DNA from: RCIO01 sp965232405
GTDB lineage: Bacteria > Pseudomonadota > Alphaproteobacteria > Rhizobiales > Rhizobiaceae
Assembly: GCA_965232405.1 (NCBI GenBank)
Contig: OZ246966.1
Location: 1,550,001 to 1,614,000 of the forward strand
Direction: 5' to 3'
Length of the DNA: 64,000 nt
Shown here in pieces: positions 25,659 through 36,308 of the stretch (position 1 is its first letter; each line of letters starts with the position of its first letter). Below the pieces are notes generated by a model that worked only from the letters and a program-made list of their open reading frames with translations, was not told the DNA's origin and ran no database searches. The position numbers and the translations under genes are program-made.

Positions 25659-27545
25659 ATGCGCGCATTTCACCCGCTTGGTTTTGCGCTTTTTCTATTG
25701 CTGGGCGCTTGTCTCGCTACGGCGGCGCGCGCGCAGGTCACACTGGAGCCGCTGCCGGAGCCGTTCCTTCGGCTTGCCGATACCTACCCGTTCATCGCCG
25801 ATGATGATCTGGCCTATGCCGATCCGGCCTTTGACGACAGCGCCTGGCAGAGGATGGCCCCCGACACGATCTGGGGCGAGGCCGGCATTCCGCTCATGGC
25901 GCGCGCGGGCTGGTTCAGAATCCGCTTTCAGTTGCCGCAAGCTTTTGACGAGACGGAACCGGCCCTCACCGGCTTCCTCATGCAACCGGACCAGATTTTC
26001 CTGAATGGCACCCAGATCGCAAACCGGGGCCAGCTACGAGAACCCGGCGACTTCTTTCACGTCCGTCCGCCCTGGTCGGACTTTGCAGCCTATGCACTAC
26101 CAAGCGACCTGCTGAATGAAAGCGGCGACAATGTTCTTGCCATTCGCTTCATTCGCTACCCCTTTGACGACATTCGCGCGATACACCCTGTGAATTTCGG
26201 CATCGCCGATCTTGCCGATGCGCAGATCGCGAAACGCACGGCGGCACGTTTCTACTGGTTTATCGATGGACTGTTGCTGGGCATGAGCGGGCTGATCGCC
26301 TGTTTCGCAATCGCCGCGTTGATGGTCGGGCAGCGCGACAGGCTGTTCGTCGCCTTCGCCGGTTTTGCCTGCCTGCTGTTTATCTCGAGCATGAAATTCA
26401 CCCATGCCTTTGCCGAGAGTAGAGCCGGTCCCACACTTTTCTTTCAGCTCGGCAATCTGCTGGATATGCTCGCGTTTGCGGTTGCGCTGGAATTCGCCGC
26501 CCTCTTCCTATCCGTGAGGGTGGGATGGTTCGGGCGCGTGCTGCAGCTTTGCTGTCTGGGCAGCGTTCTGGAAATTCTGCCGCTGTGGAGCGATGACGGG
26601 TTTGCAGCGACTGTTGCGTCGCTGCAATATTTCGCCATCGTTATGATCCCTGTCTGGATTTCGGTCGCCGCAATCCGAGCGATCGTCCGTGGCCGGCGAG
26701 ATGCCTGGTATTTTGCCGTAATTTTCACCGCGACAATAACCCTGCCAGTCGGCGTCTCCATCCTCTGGTTCGAATTGGCGGAACGCTGGGTGCTCTATCA
26801 GGGGCATGAGGCGCACATGATCCCGCTGCTGTTATTCCTCCTTTATCTCACCGCTGTCATGGGCATGCGCACATATCGCATCGAGCGCGCACGCCTTGTG
26901 GCCAATGAGCGGGCGTTGAATGCCCATCTGGCAGAGCGGCGCCGGATCGCGAGGGACATCCACGACACGCTGACCCAATGGCTTGGCGCATTCAAACTGA
27001 GGCTCCAGCTGATCGGGCGCGGCTTGCCTGAAGGGACGTTCGGCAACCAGGAGGGTTTTCAGGGCGTGCTCGGAGAAGTGGATGCGCTGATCGACCAGTC
27101 ACGCCGTATCGCTCACGACATCTCGCCGACGCTGGTGCGCGAACGCGGACTGCACAATGCCTTGAAGGACCTCACCGACGCCTATCGCCAAAGCGCCGCC
27201 ATTTCGCACAATCTGGCGCTGGACGCGCAGATGCTAGGCGCGGGGACCCAGGAGCATCTTTACCGCATCGTTCAGGAGGCCGTTGCCAATGCGGTGCGCC
27301 ACGGCAAGGCTTCCCGTGTCGATATCGCGATCACCATGGATCACAGGGAACTCACCCTGACGATTCACGACGATGGTCAGGGCTTCGACCCGACAGTGTC
27401 CGGCAATCTGTCGCTCGGGCTCAAGAATATCCGCGAGCGTGCAGAGCTTCTGGATGGGACAGCCGAGATTACAAGCGAGGACGGCAAAGGCACCACTATT
27501 ACAATCACGGTTCCCGACACGACCCGTTCCTATTACAGGACCTGA
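25659..27545 (+). CDS. 7TM-sensor histidine kinase (NarX/DegS type)
   Basis: 628 residues. A signal peptide is followed by a periplasmic beta-sandwich domain of the 7TMR-DISM extracellular type (about residues 25-190, WFRIRFQLP, FLNGTQIANRG), seven hydrophobic helices (about 205-400), then a HisKA_3 dimerisation helix with phosphoacceptor His435 (RRRIARDIHDTLTQWL) and a HATPase domain (IVQEAVANAVRHGKAS, IHDDGQGFD, LGLKNIRERAE). The periplasmic domain often binds carbohydrate-like ligands. GGGGAGGA precedes ATG 25659 closely. It is encoded between its divergent regulator and an outer-membrane protein gene, which is the likely target. Confidence 0.94.
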   Translation: MRAFHPLGFALFLLLGACLATAARAQVTLEPLPEPFLRLADTYPFIADDDLAYADPAFDDSAWQRMAPDTIWGEAGIPLMARAGWFRIRFQLPQAFDETEPALTGFLMQPDQIFLNGTQIANRGQLREPGDFFHVRPPWSDFAAYALPSDLLNESGDNVLAIRFIRYPFDDIRAIHPVNFGIADLADAQIAKRTAARFYWFIDGLLLGMSGLIACFAIAALMVGQRDRLFVAFAGFACLLFISSMKFTHAFAESRAGPTLFFQLGNLLDMLAFAVALEFAALFLSVRVGWFGRVLQLCCLGSVLEILPLWSDDGFAATVASLQYFAIVMIPVWISVAAIRAIVRGRRDAWYFAVIFTATITLPVGVSILWFELAERWVLYQGHEAHMIPLLLFLLYLTAVMGMRTYRIERARLVANERALNAHLAERRRIARDIHDTLTQWLGAFKLRLQLIGRGLPEGTFGNQEGFQGVLGEVDALIDQSRRIAHDISPTLVRERGLHNALKDLTDAYRQSAAISHNLALDAQMLGAGTQEHLYRIVQEAVANAVRHGKASRVDIAITMDHRELTLTIHDDGQGFDPTVSGNLSLGLKNIRERAELLDGTAEITSEDGKGTTITITVPDTTRSYYRT

Positions 27546-27556
27546 GTACTGGTACT
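27545..27556. promoter_or_regulatory. AGTAC inverted repeat, possible NarL-type box
   Basis: AGTAC-TG-GTACT is a perfect inverted repeat with 2-bp spacing, 133 bp before the outer-membrane protein start. A further AGTAC half-site lies at 27581-27585. NarL-family regulators bind paired heptamers with 2-bp spacing, so this is a candidate site for the cassette's regulator. It overlaps the kinase stop codon. Confidence 0.35.
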
Positions 27557-27688
27557 TTTGGCTGAATTTCGTCTCGCTGAAGTACCTTTTCCTTAATTTA
27601 CTCTTTCCTAACTCTTTCCCTACCTTGCCACCGAGAAGGGGACGGCTTCTGCTGGCATAGCCGGCAAGGCTGCTGATTGGTGGGGTTC

Positions 27689-29734
27689 ATGGGTGTGCCG
27701 TTCGTAGCGTTAAAGCGCGCCTTGTTTCCTGTCCTGTTTTCGGTGGCCTGGATTTCGACTGGAGGCGCCGCCTTCGCCTTTCAGAGCTGCAACGGATTGT
27801 CCGGCACCATTACACCGAACTTCCTGACACTGAACGACGGCCTAAGGGGAACCAGCGGACAGTTTAACGTTGCCGACGGCGACGTCATTTCAGGCACCGT
27901 TTCGGGTCTGGACCCGAACATCACGGCAAGTGCCCGCCTCGCCCAGCCGGGCCTTACAACCCGGAGGGTGTTTTTCACAAACGGGGTCGGCGGCGCCTTC
28001 TCCTTCACGATCAATGTGGCCGCAAGAGAGGCTTCATTTGGCCAGCAGGTGGCAGAACTCTTCCTTTATGCAAACGCCGGCGCAACAGCGACGTTCAACT
28101 GCGTGGGGACCTCAAACCAGCCAGCCGATGATGACGACGATAGCAGCGGCGATGACAGTTCATCATCCGATAACACCGGTACCCCGGGCCAAGACGTTGC
28201 AGCATGGACTGGAGCTTCTGACAGCTACACAATCGGGCAATTCAACGACAATGATGCGGATGACTGGACGTCGATCGACGAAGCTGGTGGCGGCTTGGCG
28301 GAAACCTCTGCAGGCGACACCGGACGAACATATGGCGGCTATGAATCCGGTCACGGATCCATCTTGCAGGAGGAGATTGCTCGGCTCAATCGGGAACGCG
28401 AGCGGCTGGTTAGAAAGAAGTGGGACAATGACCGACGTCTTCGCGGCATAAACCGGCAAGTGTTCAGTCTGGTGTTCCAGTCGGCGAAACTCCTTTCAAA
28501 GGATGTTTCTGACTTTACCGGTTCCATAGGCACTCTATCGGGGATGTTTCAGCTACTCGGGTCCATGATTACGCTGGGGTTGATTCCTGACCCGCAGCAG
28601 CAGGCGCACGCTGCAAATGCGGCTTTGCGCCAGGAAATGAAAGCCATTGAACATGACGTTAAACTTCTCGAAGAGCTCGTTGCCAGCGTGGAAAGTGAAA
28701 ACGCCTATTTTGAGCAGAAAATTGCCGAAATTGACGCCCACCTGGCTGCAATTGAGGAAGGTTCGGCCGCAAACTACTACTTCACGGAGGATCGTCGCTC
28801 AGATCACGGTGCTCCACCGTTCGGCTGGCTGCCCGCCGCCAAAAAGCAGCCAAGGCTTCCGTTCTACCTGAACGCAATCTCGCCGGACGAGAACACCGAC
28901 ATCGCCAATTTCTCGGCCCGCTTCGGTGATGAACATTTATACGGATGGATTGGCGGAAACTATACGTGGACACGCGACCGTCGCACCGGCAACAACACGG
29001 ATCGTCATGCGGTCAGGGTCGAAGCCGGGCTACTCTACAAATACAGCAGTGTTGTCGATCTGGGGGGCAAGGTTCGTCTCACATATGGCAGTTCGGCACG
29101 TCTGGACGGGACCAGCACGACCGGTGCGCTCGCCGTTGGCGCATCAACATTCGCACGCATAAAGCTGCCGCAGGGGATCGTTCTCACACCCGTCATCGCC
29201 TACGAACGCTCCAGCACCGATATCAGCTTCAACAGCGGCGCCGCGACCGGCAATTTCGCCACCGACATCTTCATGGTTGGCGCAAAATTGTCCAAGCGTT
29301 TCAGGCCCAGCTTCGCGACGCTTCTGAACCAAGCCTATATCGAGCCCAATATGTCGCTGTCGCTCATGCATGGCATCCGACATGGTTACACACTGTCCAA
29401 CAACACGGTCATTGCCGGCGCGAGCTTCTGGCAAGGGACCTTGCGTTTCGGCCCCACCATCGGTTGGCGATCGGTAGAGGCAGGCGAAACGTTCGCCTCT
29501 GTCGACCACACGGTCAGCCTCAATGGCACCTGGAACTTCCTGAGGCCGACCTCATTCACATCTGCATCGGGCGCGCAGGTAAGCACGCCGACGTTCAGCG
29601 CCAGCATCAATGCCGCGCTTTCTGCCAAAACCTATAAGGGAAAAACCCTCTCTCTGGGCATCGGCTATTCGGGTATCGGTTCGAAGGTGCAAAGCGCATT
29701 GGTATCCGGCAGCATCCGTATCCCACTGAACTAG
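27689..29734 (+). CDS. outer-membrane autotransporter-like protein, novel architecture
   Basis: 681 residues after a signal peptide (MGVPFVALKRALFPVLFSVA, cleavage near AFA). Order of parts: a beta-rich domain with two Cys (about 35-150); an extremely acidic Asp/Ser link near residues 148-165; a Gly/Asp-rich stretch; helices with a coiled coil (LQEEIARLNRERERLVRKKW and a second around EVLA-like KAIEHDVKLLEELVASVE); and from about residue 390 a C-terminal beta-barrel with alternating strands (LYGWIGGNYTWTRDRR, VDLGGKVRLTYG, KTLSLGIGYSG), ending IRIPLN. The barrel resembles autotransporter or OmpA-like barrels, but the central coiled coil inside the periplasm or passenger is unusual. ATG 27689 is preferred to TTG 27677. 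Confidence 0.8.
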   Translation: MGVPFVALKRALFPVLFSVAWISTGGAAFAFQSCNGLSGTITPNFLTLNDGLRGTSGQFNVADGDVISGTVSGLDPNITASARLAQPGLTTRRVFFTNGVGGAFSFTINVAAREASFGQQVAELFLYANAGATATFNCVGTSNQPADDDDDSSGDDSSSSDNTGTPGQDVAAWTGASDSYTIGQFNDNDADDWTSIDEAGGGLAETSAGDTGRTYGGYESGHGSILQEEIARLNRERERLVRKKWDNDRRLRGINRQVFSLVFQSAKLLSKDVSDFTGSIGTLSGMFQLLGSMITLGLIPDPQQQAHAANAALRQEMKAIEHDVKLLEELVASVESENAYFEQKIAEIDAHLAAIEEGSAANYYFTEDRRSDHGAPPFGWLPAAKKQPRLPFYLNAISPDENTDIANFSARFGDEHLYGWIGGNYTWTRDRRTGNNTDRHAVRVEAGLLYKYSSVVDLGGKVRLTYGSSARLDGTSTTGALAVGASTFARIKLPQGIVLTPVIAYERSSTDISFNSGAATGNFATDIFMVGAKLSKRFRPSFATLLNQAYIEPNMSLSLMHGIRHGYTLSNNTVIAGASFWQGTLRFGPTIGWRSVEAGETFASVDHTVSLNGTWNFLRPTSFTSASGAQVSTPTFSASINAALSAKTYKGKTLSLGIGYSGIGSKVQSALVSGSIRIPLN

Positions 29735-29747
29735 GGGTTCTCGCTCC

Positions 29748-29886
29748 AGACCGAGGCTGACTGGCCGCAATCTCATGCTACAAGAGCCCTAGGGGAAATT
29801 GCACGGGCAACGCATGGGCTGGAAGGACAAGATCGGGTCGGCGCTGGAGGGTCATCATCCGGGGCTTGGCCGGCGCGTCGAGCTGA
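29748..29886 (+). repeat. direct repeat, right copy (139 bp)
   Basis: This is the intact-gene side of the repeat described at 24779-24917. Mismatches concentrate in the leader before the ATG and in the last 15 bp. The distance between repeats leaves about 4.83 kb of unique DNA holding three genes. Confidence 0.95.
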
Positions 29887-30566
29887 CGCTGCTTGCCATC
29901 GTCGCGCTGTCGGCCATCCTGATGGGGCTGGAGACACTGCCCGGCCTGCCGTCATGGGCTTCGCAAATTCTGTTGGCAGCGGAGATCGTCATCGTGGCGA
30001 TCTTCACCGCCGAATATCTGCTGCGCATCGCCACCGCCCATAACCGGCTGGCTTATCTGTTCAGCTTTTACGGCATCGTCGACCTGCTGGCGATTGCACC
30101 GTTCTTTCTGGCGCTGTTTCTGCCCTGGTTCGGCGTCGACCTGCGGGCGCTCAGAACGCTGAGGCTGTTCCGCCTGTTCGCGCTTCTCAAGGTGGCGCGG
30201 TATTCGCGCGCGGTCGCAAGGCTCACGCTCGCCTGGCGCGCCGTGAGAGAGGAGGTGGTGATGTTCGCCATCGCGGCGGTTGTCATCCTCTATGTCTGCG
30301 CGCTCATCGTTTTCCAGTTCGAACACCAGGCGCAGCCCGAGGTGTTCGCCTCTGTGTTCGACGCAATGTGGTGGGCCGCAATCACGCTCACTACAGTCGG
30401 TTATGGCGATGTCGTTCCCATCACCTTCATGGGCCGGCTGTTCACGGTGCTGATCCTGCTGATCGCCCTTGGTATCATTGCCGTGCCCACCGGCCTGATC
30501 GCATCCGCGCTGACGGCGCTGCGGCGCACGGAAGACAGCAGCGCCGGCAGCGACCAGACGGAATAG
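29814..30566 (+). CDS. voltage-gated ion channel (Kv-like, 6TM)
   Basis: 250 residues with six membrane helices and a pore. S4 carries regularly spaced arginines (LRALRTLRLFRLFALLKVAR), and the selectivity filter TTVGYGD is that of potassium channels. It should conduct K+ across the inner membrane in response to voltage. There is no long cytoplasmic regulatory domain. ATG 29814 is preceded by CGGG only; a TTG at 29799 directly after AGGGGAAA is an alternative. The first 24 codons and promoter are duplicated at 24779-24917. Confidence 0.95.
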   Translation: MGWKDKIGSALEGHHPGLGRRVELTLLAIVALSAILMGLETLPGLPSWASQILLAAEIVIVAIFTAEYLLRIATAHNRLAYLFSFYGIVDLLAIAPFFLALFLPWFGVDLRALRTLRLFRLFALLKVARYSRAVARLTLAWRAVREEVVMFAIAAVVILYVCALIVFQFEHQAQPEVFASVFDAMWWAAITLTTVGYGDVVPITFMGRLFTVLILLIALGIIAVPTGLIASALTALRRTEDSSAGSDQTE

Positions 30567-30649
30567 GCGCGCCGCCCCCGCCGGGCTTGGCGTCATGGTT
30601 TTCTTTGACGTAAAGTTTTTTCTTTGTGCCGAAAATTTGAGGACCAAAC

Positions 30650-31530
<881 letters not shown>

Positions 31531-31534
<4 letters not shown>

Positions 31535-32334
31535 GACAGCGCTTCTCCATCATACCGGCGATCTATGTGCTGTTTCTCATGGTGCCGGTCTACTGGCTGC
31601 TGACGCTCAGCCTCAAATCCAATGCCGAGATTGGCAGCGGGCTGACGCTGATCCCGCAGGAGCCGACCACGGCCAGCTATCTCTACATCTTGAGCGATTT
31701 CGCCTGGTCCTACGGCTATGTGAACGCACTGATCTATGTCGTCATGAATGTGGTGATCTCCGTCACCGTGGCCGTGCCGGCGGCCTATGCGTTTTCACGC
31801 TACCGGTTTCCCGGCGACAGGCCGCTGTTTTTCGGTCTCTTGATGTTCCGCATGCTGGCGCCGCCGATCCTGCTGGTGCCGTTCGTGCAGATATTCTCCG
31901 ACCTCAGGCTGATCGACACGCATATCGCAGTGGCGATCGCCCACTGCCTGTTCAACGTGCCGCTGGCGATCTGGATCCTCGAAGGGTTCATCTCGGCCGT
32001 GCCACGCGAGCTGGACGAAAGCGCGCGCATCGATGGCTACAGCTTCATTCGCTATTTCCGCAAGATACTGCTGCCGCTGATTGCGCCCGGCATCGCGGTG
32101 ACAGCGTTCTTCTGCTTCATGTTTTCCTGGGTGGAATATCTACTGGCCAACGCACTGACGACGGTCGACGCCAAACCTATCGCGGGCATCATGACGCGTG
32201 GCTACAGCATGCTTGCCGGCAATATTCCCCTGCTCGCGGCGGCAAGCATTCTAGGCCTCATCCCGGGGCTTATCCTGATTGTCTTCATGAAGAACCACCT
32301 TGCACGCGGCTTCTCCATGGGGCGGATCGTGTAG
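31531..32334 (+). CDS. ABC sugar-type permease, GlpQ/MalG-like
   Basis: 267 residues, six helices, with EAA loop ELDESARIDGYSFIRYFRKI. Several stretches (YCSRYRF-like AYAFSRYRFPGD, HIAVAIAHCLFNVPLAIWIL and the end ARGFSMGRIV) recall the rhizobial glycerol permease GlpQ. It is translationally coupled to the first permease. Two partner permeases make one transport channel, so the missing parts are the ATPase and periplasmic binding protein. Confidence 0.9.
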
Positions 32335-32348
32335 GCGCAGACAGACGC

Positions 32349-32365
32349 GCCGCTCCCTGAGCGGC
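32349..32365. terminator. hairpin between convergent glpQ-like and livF genes
   Basis: GCCGCTC and GAGCGGC form a perfect 7-bp stem with a three-base loop in the 60-bp gap between two convergent genes. There is no U-tract, so termination on either strand is possible but not certain. Confidence 0.4.
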
Positions 32366-32394
32366 GGGGTTAAGCGACGGCGGTACGGAAGAGC

Positions 32395-33152
<758 letters not shown>

Positions 33153-33156
<4 letters not shown>

Positions 33157-33971
33157 ACCTGTTCTTCCCCGAGGTACGCTTCCTTCACCTTGGGGTTGTT
33201 CTTGATCTCCTCAGGCGAGCCCTGGGCGATGATGCGGCCGCCTGCCAGCACGGTAATGCGGTCGGCGAGCGAGAACACGACATGCATGTCGTGTTCGATG
33301 ATGACCTTGGTCATGCCGCCTTCCTTGATCTGTTTCAACAGGTCAATGGTCGCATTGGTGTCGTGGCGGGCCATGCCGGCGGTCGGCTCGTCGAGCAGCA
33401 ACAGCTTGGGCCGCTGGATCAGGCCCATGGCGAGCTCAAGCCGGCGCTTGTCGCCGCGCGAAAGGCTGGAAGCAACCGCATGAACGTGGTTCTTCAGCCC
33501 GACATTGGCGATCACATCCTCGGCCTCGTCGCGGATGGCGCTTTCACCCGCAATCGCGCTGAACGGGTTGAGCTTGAAATGGCCGTCGCGCTTGGAGAGT
33601 GCCGGTACCATCACGTTTTCCAGGACGGTGAGGTCGAGAAAGACCTCCGGCGTCTGGAACACGCGCGCAACGCCAAGCTGGTTGATCTCATGCGGCGACT
33701 TGCCGGTCAGCGTGTCGCCATCGAAGATGACGGCGCCGCGATCCGGCTTGATGCGGCCGACGCAGACATTGAGCAATGTCGACTTGCCGGCGCCATTGGG
33801 GCCGATGATGGCATGGGTTTCGCCCTTGCGCACATCGAGATCGACATCGGCCAGAGCATGAAGGCCGGCAAAGCTCTTGTGCACATCATCGATGTGCAGA
33901 ACCTTGTCCGGGACGCCGCTTTGAAAGCCGCGGTCAGCCGTACCGTCTTTCACGAGTTCCACCACTGACAT
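33153..33971 (-). CDS. livG: branched-chain-type ABC transporter ATPase LivG
   Basis: 272 residues with Walker A GPNGAGKSTL, signature LSRGDKRRLELAMGL, Walker B LLLLDEPTAGM and switch EHDMHVV. The signature begins LSRGD rather than LSGG, a known drift in LivG-type subunits of rhizobia. ATG 33971 lies six bases after the livM stop. The upstream open reading is antisense-like and belongs to livM. Confidence 0.95.
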
Positions 33972-33976
33972 CGTGC

Positions 33977-35167
33977 TCAGCCCCGTTCCTGTGCCGGCGT
34001 GGCCGTCGCGACGGGTGTCCGCCCGCCTTCGGATCCGCCTGCCCGATTGAAGACACGGCCAATGCGCCGGAAACCTTCCATCAGTCCGCCTGGCAGGAAG
34101 ATGACAATGACCATGAACATGAAGCCGAGCGTCAGATGCCAGCCCTCGCCGACAAAGAACGAGCACAATTCGACGAAGAAATGCTGCGCGCCTTCGGGAA
34201 GGAAGGAGAATGCATTCTGCAGGATGCCTTCGTTCCACGACGAGACTTTCTGCTCGGCATATTTGATCAGGCCGGCGCCAAGGACGGGACCGACCAGCGT
34301 GCCCACGCCGCCGAGGATCGTCATCAGCACAACCTCGCCGGACGCCGTCCACTGCATGCGCTCCGCGCCGGCGATCGGGTCGGTGATCGCCAGAAGCGAA
34401 CCGGCCAGCCCGGCATACATGCCGGAGATGACAAAGGCCGCGATAAGGTAGGGGCGCGTGTGGATGCCGGTATAGTTGAGCCGGTTCTGGTTCGATTTGA
34501 TCGCCTTGAGCATCATGCCGAAATTGGAGCGCGAGATGCACAGCGCAACAAAGAAGCAGACGATCAGCATGACGGCGCAGAAATAGAAGCCCGGATAGCC
34601 GCTCATCTTCATGCCGAAGAGATTGGTGATCGGGACGCCGATTTCCTGAATGCCCAGCGCCTGGTCGATGATGCGAATATCGCCGTCGCGCAGCGAAATC
34701 TCGGCGCTCTGGCGGATGGCGCGGGTCTGGAGCCCGGTTTCGCCATTGGTGATCGGCGTCAGCACCGAATAGGCGAGATTGTAGCTCATCTGCGCGAAGG
34801 CGAGCGTCAGGATCGAGAAGTAGATGCCAGAGCGCCTGAGCGAAACGTAACCGATGAGGAAGGCGAACACGCCGGCAATTGCCACCGAAAAGGCCAGTGC
34901 GGGAAGCACGTTCATCGTCAGCAGCTTGAACGACCACACCGCCGCGTAGGAACCAACGCCGAGGAATGCGGCGTGGCCAAACGACAGGTAGCCGGTAAGG
35001 CCGAAGAGGATGTTGAAGCCGATTGCGAAGATGCCGTAGATCGCGAACTTCTGCAGCAGGTCCGGATAGGCCGCGCCTATCGGCTGCATGGTCCAGGGCA
35101 ATGTCACGACGACTGCCGTGAAGACGATCATCAGCAGCCAGTCGGCGCGCGAGAGGGTCCTGAGCAT
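33977..35167 (-). CDS. livM: branched-chain-type ABC permease LivM
   Basis: 396 residues with the LivM motif GLTGYLSFGHAAFLGVGSYA and about ten helices. A long periplasmic insertion (about residues 125-190) and a Gly/Pro/Ala-rich C-terminal tail (GGSEGGRTPVATATPAQERG) are above the family average. It is four bases downstream of livH and forms the permease pair with it. Confidence 0.95.
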   Translation of the reverse strand: MLRTLSRADWLLMIVFTAVVVTLPWTMQPIGAAYPDLLQKFAIYGIFAIGFNILFGLTGYLSFGHAAFLGVGSYAAVWSFKLLTMNVLPALAFSVAIAGVFAFLIGYVSLRRSGIYFSILTLAFAQMSYNLAYSVLTPITNGETGLQTRAIRQSAEISLRDGDIRIIDQALGIQEIGVPITNLFGMKMSGYPGFYFCAVMLIVCFFVALCISRSNFGMMLKAIKSNQNRLNYTGIHTRPYLIAAFVISGMYAGLAGSLLAITDPIAGAERMQWTASGEVVLMTILGGVGTLVGPVLGAGLIKYAEQKVSSWNEGILQNAFSFLPEGAQHFFVELCSFFVGEGWHLTLGFMFMVIVIFLPGGLMEGFRRIGRVFNRAGGSEGGRTPVATATPAQERG

Positions 35168-35171
35168 CGGA

Positions 35172-36200
35172 TCAGTCCTCCGCGATGCCCCGGCGGCCCA
35201 TCAGACCGCGCGGCAGGGTAAGCAATACAATGACGGCAACCAGATAGATGATGATCTGGTCGATGCCGGGGAAAATCGCCTTCACCTCGGTCATGGAGGC
35301 GAAGCTCTGGAGAATGCCGAGCAGGAAGCCGGCGAGTACAGCCCCCTCCAGCGAACCCATACCGCCGACAACAACCACCACGAACGACAGAACGAGGAAG
35401 TTCATGCCCATGTGGTAGTCCGGCGGCAGGATCGGCGTGTACATGGCGCCGGCCATGCCGGCCACGACCGCCGCCAGACCGAAGACGATGGTGAAGCGGC
35501 GCTCGATATTGATGCCAAGCAGGCCAACGGTCTCCCGGTCCTGCATGCCAGCTCTTACAACCATGCCGAAGGTCGTGAAGCGCAGGAAGGCGAAGACACC
35601 GAAGATCACCGCAGCCGAGAAGAGGAAATAGACCAGCCGCCACCAGGGATAGATGACATTGCTGCCGAGACCGACCAGCGCGCCGACATTGGCCGCGCCG
35701 GAAAAGGCGTCGGGTGCGGGCTGCGGGATCGGATTGGCGCCGAAATAGTGGCGGATGATCTCCTGCAGCACGATCGCCAGGCCGAAGGTCACCAGGATCT
35801 GGTCGGCATGCGGCCGCTTGTAGAAGTGCTTGATCAGGCCACGTTCCATCGTGACGCCGATGATCGCCATGGCCAGGATGGCAAGAATAATTGAGAGCGG
35901 GACCGACCAGTCGATCAGGAAGGCTGCGGCATCGGGACCAACCCAGTCCTGCAGGATCGGAACCTGCTCCTTGAGCGGATTGCCGAGGAAGTCTTTCTCG
36001 GTTTCGCTGATCCGCTCATAGGAAACATTCAGAAGATTGTTGAGCGTTACGGCGCAGAACGCGCCAAGCATGAACAGCGCCCCGTGGGCGAAATTGACAA
36101 CGCCCAATGTGCCGAAGACCAGGGTCAGACCCAGCGCGATCAGCGCGTAGGCACCGCCCTTGTCCAGCCCATTCAGCACCTGGAGAAATATTGCGTCCAT
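35172..36200 (-). CDS. livH: branched-chain-type ABC permease LivH
   Basis: 342 residues beginning MDAIFLQVLNGLDKGGAYAL with the LivH motif GVVNFAHGALFMLGAF. About eight to nine helices are seen. A hydrophilic insert near residues 60-85 (ETEKDFLGNPLKEQVPILQD) lengthens the first periplasmic loop. It is the first permease gene after the binding protein and is separated from it by 108 bp holding two hairpins. Confidence 0.95.
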   Translation of the reverse strand: MDAIFLQVLNGLDKGGAYALIALGLTLVFGTLGVVNFAHGALFMLGAFCAVTLNNLLNVSYERISETEKDFLGNPLKEQVPILQDWVGPDAAAFLIDWSVPLSIILAILAMAIIGVTMERGLIKHFYKRPHADQILVTFGLAIVLQEIIRHYFGANPIPQPAPDAFSGAANVGALVGLGSNVIYPWWRLVYFLFSAAVIFGVFAFLRFTTFGMVVRAGMQDRETVGLLGINIERRFTIVFGLAAVVAGMAGAMYTPILPPDYHMGMNFLVLSFVVVVVGGMGSLEGAVLAGFLLGILQSFASMTEVKAIFPGIDQIIIYLVAVIVLLTLPRGLMGRRGIAED

Positions 36201-36222
36201 TTACCGTCCCGCTGCATGCGAC

Positions 36223-36255
36223 CTTCCCGCCAGGGAAGCCGTTGCCCATCGGCAA
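36223..36255 (-). promoter_or_regulatory. tandem hairpins between binding-protein and livH genes
   Basis: CTTCCC/GGGAAG (36223-36238, four-base loop) and TTGCC/GGCAA (36242-36255) lie one after the other in the 108-bp gap inside the operon. Such intercistronic stems usually protect the upstream binding-protein mRNA or stop most transcripts, so that the binding protein is made in excess of the permease. Confidence 0.45.
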
Positions 36256-36308
36256 GTCCGTACCGGCCACCCTAGGGGCAGCCGGCACATTTGTCGAAAG
36301 TTCCAGGC

